Source: Paraburkholderia sartisoli (lineage in GTDB: Bacteria > Pseudomonadota > Gammaproteobacteria > Burkholderiales > Burkholderiaceae). From it: a stretch of 64,000 nt of DNA. The position numbers and the translations under genes are program-made. Numbering within the stretch: the stretch's first letter is position 1; each line of letters starts with the position of its first letter. Shown one piece after another: positions 1-8,988 of this stretch. Location: contig NZ_FNRQ01000002.1 in NCBI RefSeq assembly GCF_900107685.1, forward strand, positions 186,001 to 250,000. The letters run 5' to 3'. Below the pieces are notes generated by a model. That model saw only the letters and a list, made by a program, of their open reading frames with translations, had not been told where the DNA came from and searched no databases.

Positions 1-262
1 CCACGTCGTCCGCACGGGCGGTCAGCATGATGACGGGGATGTCGTCGCCGGAAGCGCGCAGCTTGCGCAGCGCCGTCAGCCCGTCGACGCCTGGCATCAT
101 CAGGTCGAGCACGATCAGGTCCGGCCGCTCGCGTTCGAGCCGGCGTTCGAGAGAACCGGCATCGTGCAGCACCGAAACTTCGATGCCCTGCCGTGCCAGA
201 TAGTCGCGCAGAAGATCGCGCAGTTCGACGTCGTCGTCGACGACCAGAATTTGGGTAGCCAT
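1..262 (-). CDS. Response regulator, OmpR/CpxR type (receiver domain; 3' part outside window)
   Basis: Only the first 87 codons are inside the window; the gene runs off the left edge. The ATG is at 262. The visible part is a receiver domain: ILVVDDD near residue 5 gives the acidic pocket, the phospho-acceptor Asp is in LIVLDLMMPG near residue 52, and the conserved Thr is in IMLTAR near residue 80. By family knowledge it would accept phosphate from a sensor kinase and bind DNA through a C-terminal winged helix, but that half is not visible. It diverges from a Spy/CpxP-like periplasmic gene, which is the arrangement of Cpx-type envelope stress systems. That role is an inference from context. 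Confidence 0.9.
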   Translation of the reverse strand, partial: MATQILVVDDDVELRDLLRDYLARQGIEVSVLHDAGSLERRLERERPDLIVLDLMMPGVDGLTALRKLRASGDDIPVIMLTARADDV

Positions 263-318
263 GGGACGAAGTTTAACGCGCGCGCCCTCCCGTTTTCGAC
301 ACAAACCTCCCGCAAAGG

Positions 319-387
319 GTTACTGGGTGTTACCGCGAAAGGCACTCGTAATGTCGTGTAATGGCAGCAGCGACGCGTGTAACACGC
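319..387. promoter_or_regulatory. Candidate tandem response-regulator site in the divergent spacer
   Basis: GTTAC-N5-GTTAC lies at 319-333. It is a direct repeat with a 10-bp period, the architecture bound by OmpR-family dimers and close in form to the CpxR box GTAAA-N5-GTAAA. A short inverted repeat, gcgtgt-a-acacgc, follows at 375-387. Both sit between the divergent response regulator and the Spy-like gene. Function is inferred from position and spacing only. Confidence 0.4.
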
Positions 388-495
388 CTCGGGCCAGGCG
401 CCTCTACGCTGTGTCTAACCGAATACGGGCCGTTTCACGCTCTCGCGATCACGCGCCCGCACCGTCGGCCTGGATCAACACAAAGGAGTCGCTCC

Positions 496-1047
496 ATGTC
501 CAATAAAACTTCACGCTTTCTCGCCGTTGCCGCTTCGTCTCTCGCACTGAGTCTGGGTGTCGCCTATGCTGCCCAGCCGGGTGGTGCCATGGGTGGCCCT
601 GGTGGCCACGGTGGCCCTGGCGGCTGGCACGGCCACTTCATGAAGGAGCTGAGTCAGTTGCATGGCCAGCTGAACCTGAACGCGGATCAGGAGAAACAAT
701 GGCAGGCCGCGCTCGACACGATGAAGCAGACGCGCGAAGCCGAACGTGCGAATCATGAGCAGATGAAGCAGCAGTTCAAGTCGATGCAGCAGCAACCGAT
801 TCTCGACCTGAACGCGATGCACGCCGCCCATCAGAAGGTCGAACAGCAGGACGCGCAACTGCGCGAGCAGAGCGCGACCGCATGGCTCACGTTCTACAAC
901 GGCCTGAACGACCAGCAGAAGACAACCGTCAGCACGGCGCTCAAGCAGCGTTTCGCGAAGATGGAACAACGCCACGAGAAGATGCACGAGCGTTGGGAAC
1001 ATCATCGCGGCGCGGCGCCGGACGCGGCTTCGGCGGTCAAGCCGTAA
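496..1047 (+). CDS. Spy/CpxP-family periplasmic protein (LTxxQ motif)
   Basis: This 183-residue exported protein starts at an ATG 8 nt after AAGGAG. A signal peptide covers about residues 1-25 (cut near AYA-AQP). It is followed by a Gly/His-rich stretch (GGPGGHGG) and a long Glu/Gln/Lys-rich helical body. Two LTxxQ-like motifs are visible, LNADQ near residue 58 and LNDQQ near residue 140, the hallmark of the Spy/CpxP fold. Known members are ATP-independent periplasmic chaperones or feedback inhibitors of a sensor kinase. The divergent response-regulator gene fits a stress-induced envelope role. The His/Gly-rich N-terminus could bind metal, but that is not shown. Confidence 0.85.
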   Translation: MSNKTSRFLAVAASSLALSLGVAYAAQPGGAMGGPGGHGGPGGWHGHFMKELSQLHGQLNLNADQEKQWQAALDTMKQTREAERANHEQMKQQFKSMQQQPILDLNAMHAAHQKVEQQDAQLREQSATAWLTFYNGLNDQQKTTVSTALKQRFAKMEQRHEKMHERWEHHRGAAPDAASAVKP

Positions 1048-1114
1048 CGCGCCACGCTTGCTCCTGCAGACGGCACACGACACACGACACACGCCGCCTG
1101 CGGGAGACACAAAA

Positions 1115-1144
1115 AAACGCCACGGGGTGCATTCCGTGGCGTTT
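1115..1144. terminator. Bidirectional intrinsic terminator
   Basis: An 11-bp perfect stem (aaacgccacgg / ccgtggcgttt) with an 8-nt loop, flanked by A and T runs. It lies between the convergent Spy-like and pirin genes and can serve both. Confidence 0.8.
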
Positions 1145-1204
1145 CCTTTTGCGGCGTTACCGTGCGACGCTATTCACCCGCATGCACGGCCTGGGACTCC
1201 AGCT

Positions 1205-1903
1205 TCAGCCAAGATCGAACAGCAGCACTTCGGCCTGATTGCCCTTTTCGAGCGTCACCGTGTCGACGTCGGCGAGCATCGCCGCATCGCCGGCCACGAG
1301 TGCCTCGCCGTTGACCGTCACGCCGCCGCGCGCAACCTGCACATAGACACGCCGCCCTGCCGGCACCGTGTAGTCGGCACGCTCGGCGCCGTCGAACAGT
1401 CCGGCGTGAATCGATGCATCCGAGTGAATCGTCACCGAACCGTCGCGCCCATCGGGCGAAGCGACGACGCGCAGACGGCCGCGCTTGTCCGCATCGTCGA
1501 AGTGTTTCTCTTCGTAGCCAGGCGCGTCGCCGCGTCGGACCGGCAGCACCCAGATCTGCAGCAGATGCAGCGCGTCTTCCTTCGATGCGTTGAACTCGCT
1601 GTGCATCACGCCGGTGCCCGCGCTCATCCGCTGGACGTCGCCGGGGCGGATCGTCGAACCGTTGCCCATGCTGTCCTTGTGCGCGAGCGCGCCCCGCAGC
1701 ACGTACGTGACGATTTCCATGTCGCGATGGCCGTGCGCGCCAAAACCTTCGCCAGGGCCGATCACGTCTTCGTTGATGACGCGCAGCGGGCCGAACTGCA
1801 TATGGTCCGGATCATGGTAGTCGGCAAACGAAAAGCTGTGATACGAGTCGAGCCAGCCGTGGTTGGCGTGACCGCGTTCATCCGAGCGGCGAATCTGCAG
1901 CAT
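1205..1903 (-). CDS. Pirin family protein (YhhW-like bicupin)
   Basis: 232 residues, the usual length for bacterial pirins. The N-terminal cupin carries the metal-binding signature: GAHGHRDME near residues 55-63 and GVMHSEFN near 98-105 supply the His/His/His/Glu set. IRPGDVQRMSAG is also typical of the family. The C-terminal cupin is more divergent and ends in EVLLFDLG. E. coli YhhW and human pirin have quercetin 2,3-dioxygenase activity in vitro. The physiological substrate is unknown, so the gene is named by family only. It is transcribed alone and converges on the Spy-like gene across a shared terminator. Confidence 0.92.
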   Translation of the reverse strand: MLQIRRSDERGHANHGWLDSYHSFSFADYHDPDHMQFGPLRVINEDVIGPGEGFGAHGHRDMEIVTYVLRGALAHKDSMGNGSTIRPGDVQRMSAGTGVMHSEFNASKEDALHLLQIWVLPVRRGDAPGYEEKHFDDADKRGRLRVVASPDGRDGSVTIHSDASIHAGLFDGAERADYTVPAGRRVYVQVARGGVTVNGEALVAGDAAMLADVDTVTLEKGNQAEVLLFDLG

Positions 1904-2625
1904 GTCGATCTCCCGTCAATATTGAGCGATGCACAGAATGTAGGGGCGCGCGGCCGAAAGGACAATCCGCACCCGCGCACTGCATCGTTTCGCCAGCGAT
2001 GCCAATCTGATGCCGATCCGATGCCGGTCGCCGCGGCGCCCACCGCAGGCCGCCCTGCGCGCGCATGCCCGACCAGGGGCTACGCCCGGGTGGCGCGCGC
2101 CGGCTGTTCGGGTAAAATACCGCGCTTTTCGGTCGGACGGACTTGCGCCGCACGCCCTCGCACCTTCCGCCATGCCTCCCATGACTCCCGGGCAGGTAAC
2201 CCGAAGGAACCTGCGACGGGCCTGCACGGCAATTTTGTCCGCCTAGAATAGCGACGGCGAGCCAGGCACGTCGACCGCCGGCCGGGCGGCGGTCGACGGC
2301 GGTCGACGACGGCGGTCGGGGAACCAGCGGAAAACGGCCACGGGAGACCGGGCCGCTACCAATGGGCCGGACGGGGTTCTGGTTATACAGTCGGAAAAAG
2401 CGCTGCTTCGCCGGCGAAGACATGGCAGGTCACCCGCACAAGGGGGGACGCCTGGCGTGTTTCGCGGCCCCGGATCCGGGGCACGGCAAAGCAGTCACGA
2501 ATCGCACAGCGGCCCGCTGTGCGTCGGGCGTCCCGCCGGATCGATGGATCCACCGGCAACGGGACACACGGCGCGCGTGGAACCGCGTCTTTCGCGGCGT
2601 CGAGACGCGTCGTCAAGGACTTCAT
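1904..2625. other. 722-bp noncoding stretch ahead of hisQ with palindromes
   Basis: No convincing gene is visible on either strand. A TAAAAT -10-like box lies at 2113-2118 and a TAGAAT box near 2244. Two strong inverted repeats follow: gtcgaccgcc / ggcggtcgac (2270-2279 and 2288-2297) and the perfect 16-bp palindrome gccccgga-tccggggc (2467-2482). If transcription starts at the first box, hisQ has a leader of about 500 nt. The frame of hisQ stays open upstream to 2362, but that extension has no transporter similarity and is not taken as coding. Confidence 0.5.
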
Positions 2626-3315
2626 ATGTTTCTTTCAGGCTACGGCCCCATCATCCTTGCCGGCACCTGGCAGACCGTCAAACTGGCGGTGTTGTCGCTG
2701 GCGTTCGCCTTTCTCCTCGGCCTGATCGGCGCGGGGGCGAAACTGTCGAAGAACCGTGTGTCGTACGGCATCGGCACGCTGTATACAACACTGATACGCG
2801 GCGTGCCCGATCTCGTGCTGATGCTGCTGCTCTTCTACAGCATCCAGATCTGGCTGAACAACCTCACCGACCTGATCGGCTGGAACCAGATCGACATCGA
2901 TCCGTTCGTGGCCGGCGTGATCGTGCTGGGCTTCATCTACGGCGCGTACTTCACCGAGACCTTCCGCGGCGCGTTCCTGTCCGTGCCGCGCGGCCAGCTG
3001 GAAGCGGGCTCCGCCTACGGCATGAGCGCCTGGCAGGTGTTCTCGCGAATCATGTTCCCGCAGATGATGCGCTTCGCGCTCCCCGGCATCGGCAACAACT
3101 GGCAGGTGATGGTCAAGGCCACCGCGCTGGTGTCGATCATCGGTCTCGCCGACGTCGTCAAGGCTTCGCAGGATGCCGGCAAGGGCACGCTGCGATTCTT
3201 TTTCTTCACCCTGCTGGCGGGCGCCATCTATCTCATCATCACCACCGTCTCGAACTTTGTGCTGATGTACCTCGAAAAACGTTACTCGACCGGTGTGCGA
3301 AAGGCGGACCTATGA
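2626..3315 (+). CDS. hisQ: Basic amino acid ABC transporter permease HisQ
   Basis: 229 residues, matching the family length of about 228. The ATG at 2626 follows AAGGA and was chosen because the family N-terminus (MFLSGYGPIILAGTWQT) starts there. It is an integral inner-membrane protein with about five helices. The EAA-type cytoplasmic loop is seen as GQLEAGSAYGMSAWQVFSRIMFPQ near residues 123-145. It pairs with HisM to form the channel for histidine, lysine, arginine or ornithine import. The stop overlaps the hisM start (ATGA), so the pair is translationally coupled. No substrate-binding-protein gene lies immediately upstream, where it often does. Confidence 0.93.
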   Translation: MFLSGYGPIILAGTWQTVKLAVLSLAFAFLLGLIGAGAKLSKNRVSYGIGTLYTTLIRGVPDLVLMLLLFYSIQIWLNNLTDLIGWNQIDIDPFVAGVIVLGFIYGAYFTETFRGAFLSVPRGQLEAGSAYGMSAWQVFSRIMFPQMMRFALPGIGNNWQVMVKATALVSIIGLADVVKASQDAGKGTLRFFFFTLLAGAIYLIITTVSNFVLMYLEKRYSTGVRKADL

Positions 3316-4025
3316 TCGGGCTGATCCAGGAATACTGGCGCAACTATCTCTTCACCGATGGCTACCGCTTCACCGGCCTCGCGATCACGATGTGGCTGCT
3401 GGTCGTGTCGATCGGCCTCGGCTTCTGCCTGTCGATCCCGCTCGCGGTCGCGCGCGTGTCGAAGCGAAAATGGCTGTCGCGCCTCGTGTGGCTGTATACC
3501 TATGTGTTTCGCGGCACGCCGCTCTACGTGCAGTTGCTGCTCTGCTACACGGGCCTCTACAGCCTCGAATTCATCCATTCGCACGCGCTCACCGACGCGT
3601 TCTTCCGCAACGGCATGAACTGCACGCTGCTCGCGTTCACGCTGAACACCTGCGCGTACACCACCGAGATCTTCGCGGGCGCGATCAAGGCCACGCCGTA
3701 TGGCGAAATCGAGGCGGCCCGTGCGTACGGCATGTCGCAGTTCACGCTGTATCGCCGCGTGATCCTGCCTTCGGCGCTGCGTCGCGCGTTGCCGTACTAC
3801 AGCAACGAGGTGATCCTGATGCTGCACGCCACGACTGTCGCGTTCACCGCGACCGTGCCGGACATCCTCAAGATCGCGCGGGACGTGAACTCGGCCACGT
3901 ACCAGTCGTTCGGTGCGTTCGGCATTGCCGCGCTGCTCTACCTCACCATTTCCTTCACGCTCGTGTGGCTGTTTCGCCGCGCCGAGCACCGCTGGCTCGC
4001 CTATCTGCGGCCACAGGGCAAGTAA
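3312..4025 (+). CDS. hisM: Basic amino acid ABC transporter permease HisM
   Basis: 237 residues, the second membrane subunit of the HisQMP2 importer. The start ATG overlaps the hisQ stop by 4 nt. Hydrophobic segments alternate with the permease loop GEIEAARAYGMSQFTLYRRVILP near residues 133-155, where the ATPase docks. FRGTPLYVQLLL near residues 65-76 is typical of polar amino acid permeases. It ends 21 nt before hisP, in one operon. The exact substrate within the Lys/Arg/Orn/His group cannot be read from sequence. Confidence 0.93.
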   Translation: MIGLIQEYWRNYLFTDGYRFTGLAITMWLLVVSIGLGFCLSIPLAVARVSKRKWLSRLVWLYTYVFRGTPLYVQLLLCYTGLYSLEFIHSHALTDAFFRNGMNCTLLAFTLNTCAYTTEIFAGAIKATPYGEIEAARAYGMSQFTLYRRVILPSALRRALPYYSNEVILMLHATTVAFTATVPDILKIARDVNSATYQSFGAFGIAALLYLTISFTLVWLFRRAEHRWLAYLRPQGK

Positions 4026-4046
4026 GCCCGACGACAAGAGACACAG

Positions 4047-4829
4047 ATGAAAACCAGCAAACAGAAGCTCTTCGTCGATGAGCTCCACAAGCAGTACGGC
4101 GACAACGAAGTCCTGAAGGGCGTCTCGCTGCAGGCGAACGCAGGCGACGTGATCAGCGTGATCGGCTCGTCCGGTTCGGGCAAGAGCACGATGCTCCGCT
4201 GCATCAACTTCCTCGAACAGCCGAACGCGGGCCGCATCTTCGTCGACGGCGAGGAAGTGCGCACCGCGAAGGACAACCGCAGCGGCGCGTTGCGCGTCGT
4301 CGATCAAAAGCAGTTGCAGCGCGTGCGCACCCGGCTTTCGATGGTGTTCCAGCACTTCAACCTGTGGTCGCACATGTCGGTGCTCGAGAACGTCACGGAG
4401 GCGCCCGTGAACGTGCTCGGCCTGCCGCGCCGCGAAGCGGAGGAGCGCGCGCGCCAGTACCTCGAAAAGGTCGGGCTCGCGCCGCGCGTCGAGAAGCAGT
4501 ATCCGTCGCATCTGTCGGGCGGCCAGCAGCAGCGTGTGGCGATCGCCCGCGCGCTGGCGATGCATCCCGACGTGATGCTGTTCGATGAACCGACCTCGGC
4601 GCTCGACCCGGAACTCGTCGGCGAAGTGCTGAAGGTGATGCAGACGCTCGCGGAAGAAGGCCGCACGATGATCGTCGTCACCCACGAAATGGCGTTCGCG
4701 CGCAACGTGTCGAACCACGTGATGTTCCTGCATCAGGGGCGCGTGGAAGAAGAAGGCCACCCGGACGAAGTCTTCAAGAACACGAAAAGCGATCGCCTCA
4801 GGCAGTTCCTCTCAGGCAGTCTCAAGTAG
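4047..4829 (+). CDS. hisP: Basic amino acid ABC transporter ATPase HisP
   Basis: 260 residues. It energises the HisQM permease from the cytoplasmic face. The Walker A motif GSSGSGKS is at residues 40-47, the signature LSGGQQQR is near 153-160, Walker B is VMLFDEP near 173-179, and the switch His is in VVTHEMAF near 211. The insertion between Walker A and the Q-loop ([16 protein letters not shown]) is typical of HisP compared with GlnQ. It is the last gene of hisQMP, followed by a hairpin terminator. Confidence 0.95.
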   Translation: MKTSKQKLFVDELHKQYGDNEVLKGVSLQANAGDVISVIGSSGSGKSTMLRCINFLEQPNAGRIFVDGEEVRTAKDNRSGALRVVDQKQLQRVRTRLSMVFQHFNLWSHMSVLENVTEAPVNVLGLPRREAEERARQYLEKVGLAPRVEKQYPSHLSGGQQQRVAIARALAMHPDVMLFDEPTSALDPELVGEVLKVMQTLAEEGRTMIVVTHEMAFARNVSNHVMFLHQGRVEEEGHPDEVFKNTKSDRLRQFLSGSLK

Positions 4830-4860
4830 AAACAACGAATTTGTAGTTTATGTAGTTTTA

Positions 4861-4886
4861 CAAGGCGCTTTCAGCGTCTTGTTTTA
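4861..4886 (+). terminator. Terminator of hisQMP
   Basis: A 9-bp stem (caaggcgct / agcgtcttg, one G-U pair) with a 3-nt loop is followed by TTTTA, 31 nt after the hisP stop. Confidence 0.65.
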
Positions 4887-5395
4887 CTTCGGGCACCTGC
4901 ACATCGAATGCGCGGGTTGTCCCAGCATGTGCGCAAAAACACCCCTCTTTCGCCCTACTCCGGACGATTTCGAACGTCAATAGTGGCAATCCTTGACTTC
5001 ATGCGTTATGAACCGTGATTCCCTTGTCGCACAAGGGTTTAAGGGCATTTTGGCGCATTGCCGCCGAAGCGCCAGGCACAGACGTATTGCAATTTGGCGA
5101 CATCTCTTTGGGAGACGTCGATTTTCTTCGCCACGTAGGGGTATTTTTGCTAAATTAGTAACCAAAGTAGCAAAACAAAGTTCGATAAAAGTAGTTTCAC
5201 TTCATAAGACGCACAGGAGAAACCGGTCGACGAGGGATCGGGCATGACGTAAAGATGGCCAAGCCAAGGCCGCGCGTCTGCAACATACATCCTCGGCCGC
5301 ACAACTCTCTGGTACGGATTTCTGTTCGGCGCTTCTGGCGTCCGGACACCATTCGCAGTACTGGGTTTACTTTTTGACAGGGTATGGAGGAGAAG
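4887..5395 (+). other. Long AT-rich leader/promoter region of the porin
   Basis: No gene is visible. Base composition drops sharply around 5140-5200 relative to the rest of the window, and an inverted repeat ttttgct / agcaaaa sits at 5145-5151 and 5169-5175. This looks like the promoter zone of a strongly expressed gene. A second stem-like repeat (cgacatctc / gagacgtcg, one mismatch) lies at 5098-5119. The 5' untranslated region would then be about 200 nt, ending in GGAGGA just before the porin ATG. Confidence 0.45.
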
Positions 5396-6493
5396 ATGAA
5401 GAAAGTTTTGCTCGCGGCATCGCTGCTGACATTCGGCGTGGCAGCACAGGCACAGAGCAGCGTCACGCTGTACGGACGTCTGGATGCCGGTCTTGAGTAC
5501 ATCAGCGGCCTGACAAACGCCGCTGGCCAGTCGAAGAGCCGTTTCAAGGCTGAAAGTGGCGACTGGGGTACCAGCCTGTGGGGCATGAAGGGTGTTGAAG
5601 ACATCGGTGGCGGCAACAAGGTGCTGTTCCAGTTGGAAGGCTCCTTCAACACGATGAACGGCACGGGCCCTGGCGGTGGTGGCCTCTTCAATCGCTGGGC
5701 AACGGTCGGTATGTCGAACAACCAGTTCGGTACGCTGCTGCTGGGTCGCGAACTCTTCATCTCGAACGGCGTGTGGGACTTCGACCCGTTCGGTCAGTCG
5801 AACTGGTCGTCGGCGTCGCTGGTGCGTGGTCGTAACTGGCCGCAATCGAGCAACAACATTTCGTACCAGTCGCCGAAGATCGCGGGCTTTGACTTCTACG
5901 GTCAATACGCGCTGTCGAACGCAACGAACTGGAACGGTAACGGCTCGACGCCGCAAGGTCGCGAAGGTGGCGCACAGATCACCTACACGGCACCGATCTT
6001 CCAGATCCGCGGTATCTATGACGAAATCCGCAGCCCGGCAAACGGTCAGTTCACGGACGCATTCACCGCATCGCGTGAATACTCGGCTCTCGTCAACGTG
6101 TTCCTGGGTCAGTTCAAGATTCAGGGCGCTTACCAGGCCATCCGTACGTCGAGCGCAGCTGGTGGCAGCCTGAACCCGACGTCGCTCGATCACGAATGGG
6201 GTGGTGTGACGTGGCAGGCAACGCCGGCTGCAGCCCTGATCGCAGCGGTGTACCACGTGAACGCGAACAAGGGTGGCGGCAACGCGACGATCTACACGAT
6301 CGGCGGTTCGTACAACCTGTCGAAGCGCACGCTGCTCGATATCCAGATCGCTACCGCGCGTAACAGCAAGGGTGCGAACTTCGGTCTCGAAGCAAATGCT
6401 GCTGGTGCGGGCAATGCGGACGCAGGCAACGACAACCCGCTGCCGGGTCACAGCCAGACCGGTGTGTACGCAGGTATTCAACACTCGTTCTAA
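5396..6493 (+). CDS. Gram-negative trimeric porin (OpcP/Omp32 type)
   Basis: 365 residues. The ATG at 5396 follows GGAGGA, and an in-frame ATG four codons earlier is less well placed. A signal peptide ends near residue 19 (AQA-QSS). The mature protein opens with SSVTLYGRLDAGLEY, the family N-terminus. It ends in GIQHSF, with the terminal Phe used for Bam-dependent outer membrane insertion. Alternating polar/hydrophobic strands with GNN and YGR turns fit a 16-stranded barrel. Codon choice (ggt, cgt, aac, gca) differs from the neighbours and suggests very high expression. It probably allows general diffusion of small anions or solutes. It stands alone with its own terminator. Confidence 0.95.
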   Translation: MKKVLLAASLLTFGVAAQAQSSVTLYGRLDAGLEYISGLTNAAGQSKSRFKAESGDWGTSLWGMKGVEDIGGGNKVLFQLEGSFNTMNGTGPGGGGLFNRWATVGMSNNQFGTLLLGRELFISNGVWDFDPFGQSNWSSASLVRGRNWPQSSNNISYQSPKIAGFDFYGQYALSNATNWNGNGSTPQGREGGAQITYTAPIFQIRGIYDEIRSPANGQFTDAFTASREYSALVNVFLGQFKIQGAYQAIRTSSAAGGSLNPTSLDHEWGGVTWQATPAAALIAAVYHVNANKGGGNATIYTIGGSYNLSKRTLLDIQIATARNSKGANFGLEANAAGAGNADAGNDNPLPGHSQTGVYAGIQHSF

Positions 6494-6554
6494 TCGAACG
6501 TTGTAATCAGAACAGTTAAAGAGAAGTTTTCACGCTGCTGCGAGAGGCGCGTAT

Positions 6555-6591
6555 CGGTGCGGTACCTGAAAGGGTATCGCACCGTTTTTTA
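6555..6591 (+). terminator. Porin terminator
   Basis: A 12-bp stem (cggtgcggtacc / ggtatcgcaccg, one G-U pair) with a 6-nt loop is followed by seven T residues. Confidence 0.85.
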
Positions 6592-6607
6592 TTTCTGGCG
6601 CGCGCAT

Positions 6608-6629
6608 AAAAAAAGCACCGGCGTGGTGC
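6608..6629 (-). terminator. Terminator of nadE-glnB
   Basis: Read on the minus strand, gcacc-acgcc-ggtgc is followed by seven T residues, about 50 nt past the glnB stop. Confidence 0.7.
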
Positions 6630-6681
6630 AACGCCGATGCCCTCTTCCTGCTCTCGCCAGCCAGGGCCCGCCCGATCTACA

Positions 6682-7131
<450 letters not shown>

Positions 7132-8820
7132 TCATTCCACCGGTTCCGTATAGCGCGACGTGACCGGATAGCGCCAGTCGCGGCCAAACGCGCGATGCGT
7201 GACGCGGATGCCGATCGGCGCCTGACGCCGCTTGTATTCGTTGATCTTGATGAGGCGCGTGACGCGCCTGACGTCGTCGGTCGCGTAGCCCGCCGCGACG
7301 ATTTCCGCGAGCGAGCGGTCCTCTTCCATGTACATGCGCATGATCGCGTCGAGCACGTCGTATTCCGGCAGGCTGTCCTGGTCGGTCTGGTTCTCGCGCA
7401 GCTCGGCCGACGGTGCGCGCGTGAGAATCCGCTCCGGGATGATGTCCTGCTTCGCGAACGTCGTCGCGGCATTGCGGTAGTGGCACAGGCGATAGACAAG
7501 CGTCTTCGCGATGTCCTTGATGACCGCGAAGCCGCCGGCCATGTCGCCGTAAAGCGTGCAATAGCCCACCGCCATCTCGCTCTTGTTGCCCGTCGTCAGC
7601 ACGATCGAGCCGAACTTGTTCGACAGCGCCATCAGCAACGTGCCGCGAATGCGGGCCTGGATGTTTTCCTCGGTGGCGTCTTCGGCGCGGCCGGCGAATT
7701 CATCGGCGAGCGACGCGCGAAACGCGTCGAACATCGGCGCGATCGCGATCTCGTCGTAACGCACGCCAACGCGCCGCGCCATGTCGGCCGCGTCGGTCGT
7801 GGAGATATCGGCCGTGTAGCGCGACGGCATCATCACCGTGCGCACGCGATCGGCGCCGAGCGCGTCGCAGGCCACCGCCAGCACCAGCGCCGAATCGACG
7901 CCGCCCGACAGGCCGATGAGCGCGCCAGGAAAGCCGTTCTTGTTGATGTAGTCGCGCACGCCCATCACGAGCGCCGCGTACACCTGCGCCTCGACGGAGC
8001 GTTCCGGCGCGATCGTCGACGGCACCGGCACCGCGCCGTCGAATTCGACGATCGGGCACGCCTCCTCGAACTGCGCGAACTTCGCGACCAGCTCGCCCTT
8101 GCCATCGAGGACGAACGAGCCGCCGTCGAACACGAGTTCGTCCTGCGCGCCGACCATGTTCACATAGACCATCGGCAGGCCGGTTTCGCGGATGCGCGCA
8201 CGCAGGATATCGACGCGCACCGCTTCCTTGTTGAGGTGATACGGCGAGCCGTTCGGGATCAGCAGCACCTGCGCGCCCGCGGCCTTCGCGATCTGCGCGG
8301 CCGACGCATGCCAGACGTCCTCGCAGATCACGACGCCGTATTTCACGCCGTCGAGCTCGAACACGAACGGCTGCGGATCGGTAGCGAAATAGCGCTTCTC
8401 GTCGAAGACTTCCGTGTTCGGCAGATCCTGCTTGCGATACGTGCCGACGATCTCGCCGTCGACGATGAGCGATGCCGCGTTGAACGTGTCGACCGGCGGC
8501 ACGCCACGCTCGATCGGCGCGTTTGCATTACCATGGCCGTTCGCCGTGTCGCGATACGGATGGCCGACCACGACGTAGAGGCCCGTGAAGGGCTTCAGCT
8601 GCACGGCGAGCGCGGCGAGCGCCGCGGCGCTCGCGGTATAGAACGCGGGACGCAGCAACAGGTCTTCCGGCGGATAACCGGAGAGCGCGAGTTCCGGCGC
8701 GACCAGCAGCTTTGCACCATCGTTGTGCGCGGCGCGCGCCGCGTCGACGATCTTCGCGACGTTACCGGCGAAGTCGCCGACGGTGACATTGAGTTGGGCT
8801 AGAGCGATTCGGGTCTTCAT
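7132..8820 (-). CDS. nadE: Glutamine-dependent NAD+ synthetase
   Basis: 562 residues, the long two-domain form. The N-terminal nitrilase-like glutaminase runs over about residues 1-260, with catalytic Glu in APELALSGYPPEDL near residue 43 and nucleophile Cys166 in VVICEDVWH. The C-terminal ATP-pyrophosphatase domain has the SGGVDS loop near residue 303, plus TTGNKSE. It converts nicotinate adenine dinucleotide, ATP and glutamine to NAD+. The start at 8820 was chosen because MKTRIALAQLN is the domain start; the frame is open further upstream but without homology. It probably forms an operon with glnB 111 nt downstream, linking NAD synthesis and nitrogen signalling. Confidence 0.95.
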   Translation of the reverse strand: MKTRIALAQLNVTVGDFAGNVAKIVDAARAAHNDGAKLLVAPELALSGYPPEDLLLRPAFYTASAAALAALAVQLKPFTGLYVVVGHPYRDTANGHGNANAPIERGVPPVDTFNAASLIVDGEIVGTYRKQDLPNTEVFDEKRYFATDPQPFVFELDGVKYGVVICEDVWHASAAQIAKAAGAQVLLIPNGSPYHLNKEAVRVDILRARIRETGLPMVYVNMVGAQDELVFDGGSFVLDGKGELVAKFAQFEEACPIVEFDGAVPVPSTIAPERSVEAQVYAALVMGVRDYINKNGFPGALIGLSGGVDSALVLAVACDALGADRVRTVMMPSRYTADISTTDAADMARRVGVRYDEIAIAPMFDAFRASLADEFAGRAEDATEENIQARIRGTLLMALSNKFGSIVLTTGNKSEMAVGYCTLYGDMAGGFAVIKDIAKTLVYRLCHYRNAATTFAKQDIIPERILTRAPSAELRENQTDQDSLPEYDVLDAIMRMYMEEDRSLAEIVAAGYATDDVRRVTRLIKINEYKRRQAPIGIRVTHRAFGRDWRYPVTSRYTEPVE

Positions 8821-8988
8821 GGCGGAACGTGAAAAGCGGGCCTTGAGCCTCGCGGCGACGGCAGCATCAGGGGTTCGAGGTAACGAACGAAGCAACAGAC
8901 GAAGCAACGGACAAAACGAAGGCCGGCGTGAAACCCGGCGCAATCACGGACGACGCGGCGCACCTCGTGCCTCCCGACGTCGAACAGA

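Noticed and set aside
2362..2625. 88-codon N-terminal extension of HisQ
   Set aside because: HisQ proteins are about 228 residues long and the ATG at 2626 has its own ribosome site. The extension has no similarity to permeases.
5150..6484. A 444-codon open frame antisense to the porin
   Set aside because: Composition is a mirror of the porin codons, there is no ribosome site or recognisable motif, and the porin is unambiguous.
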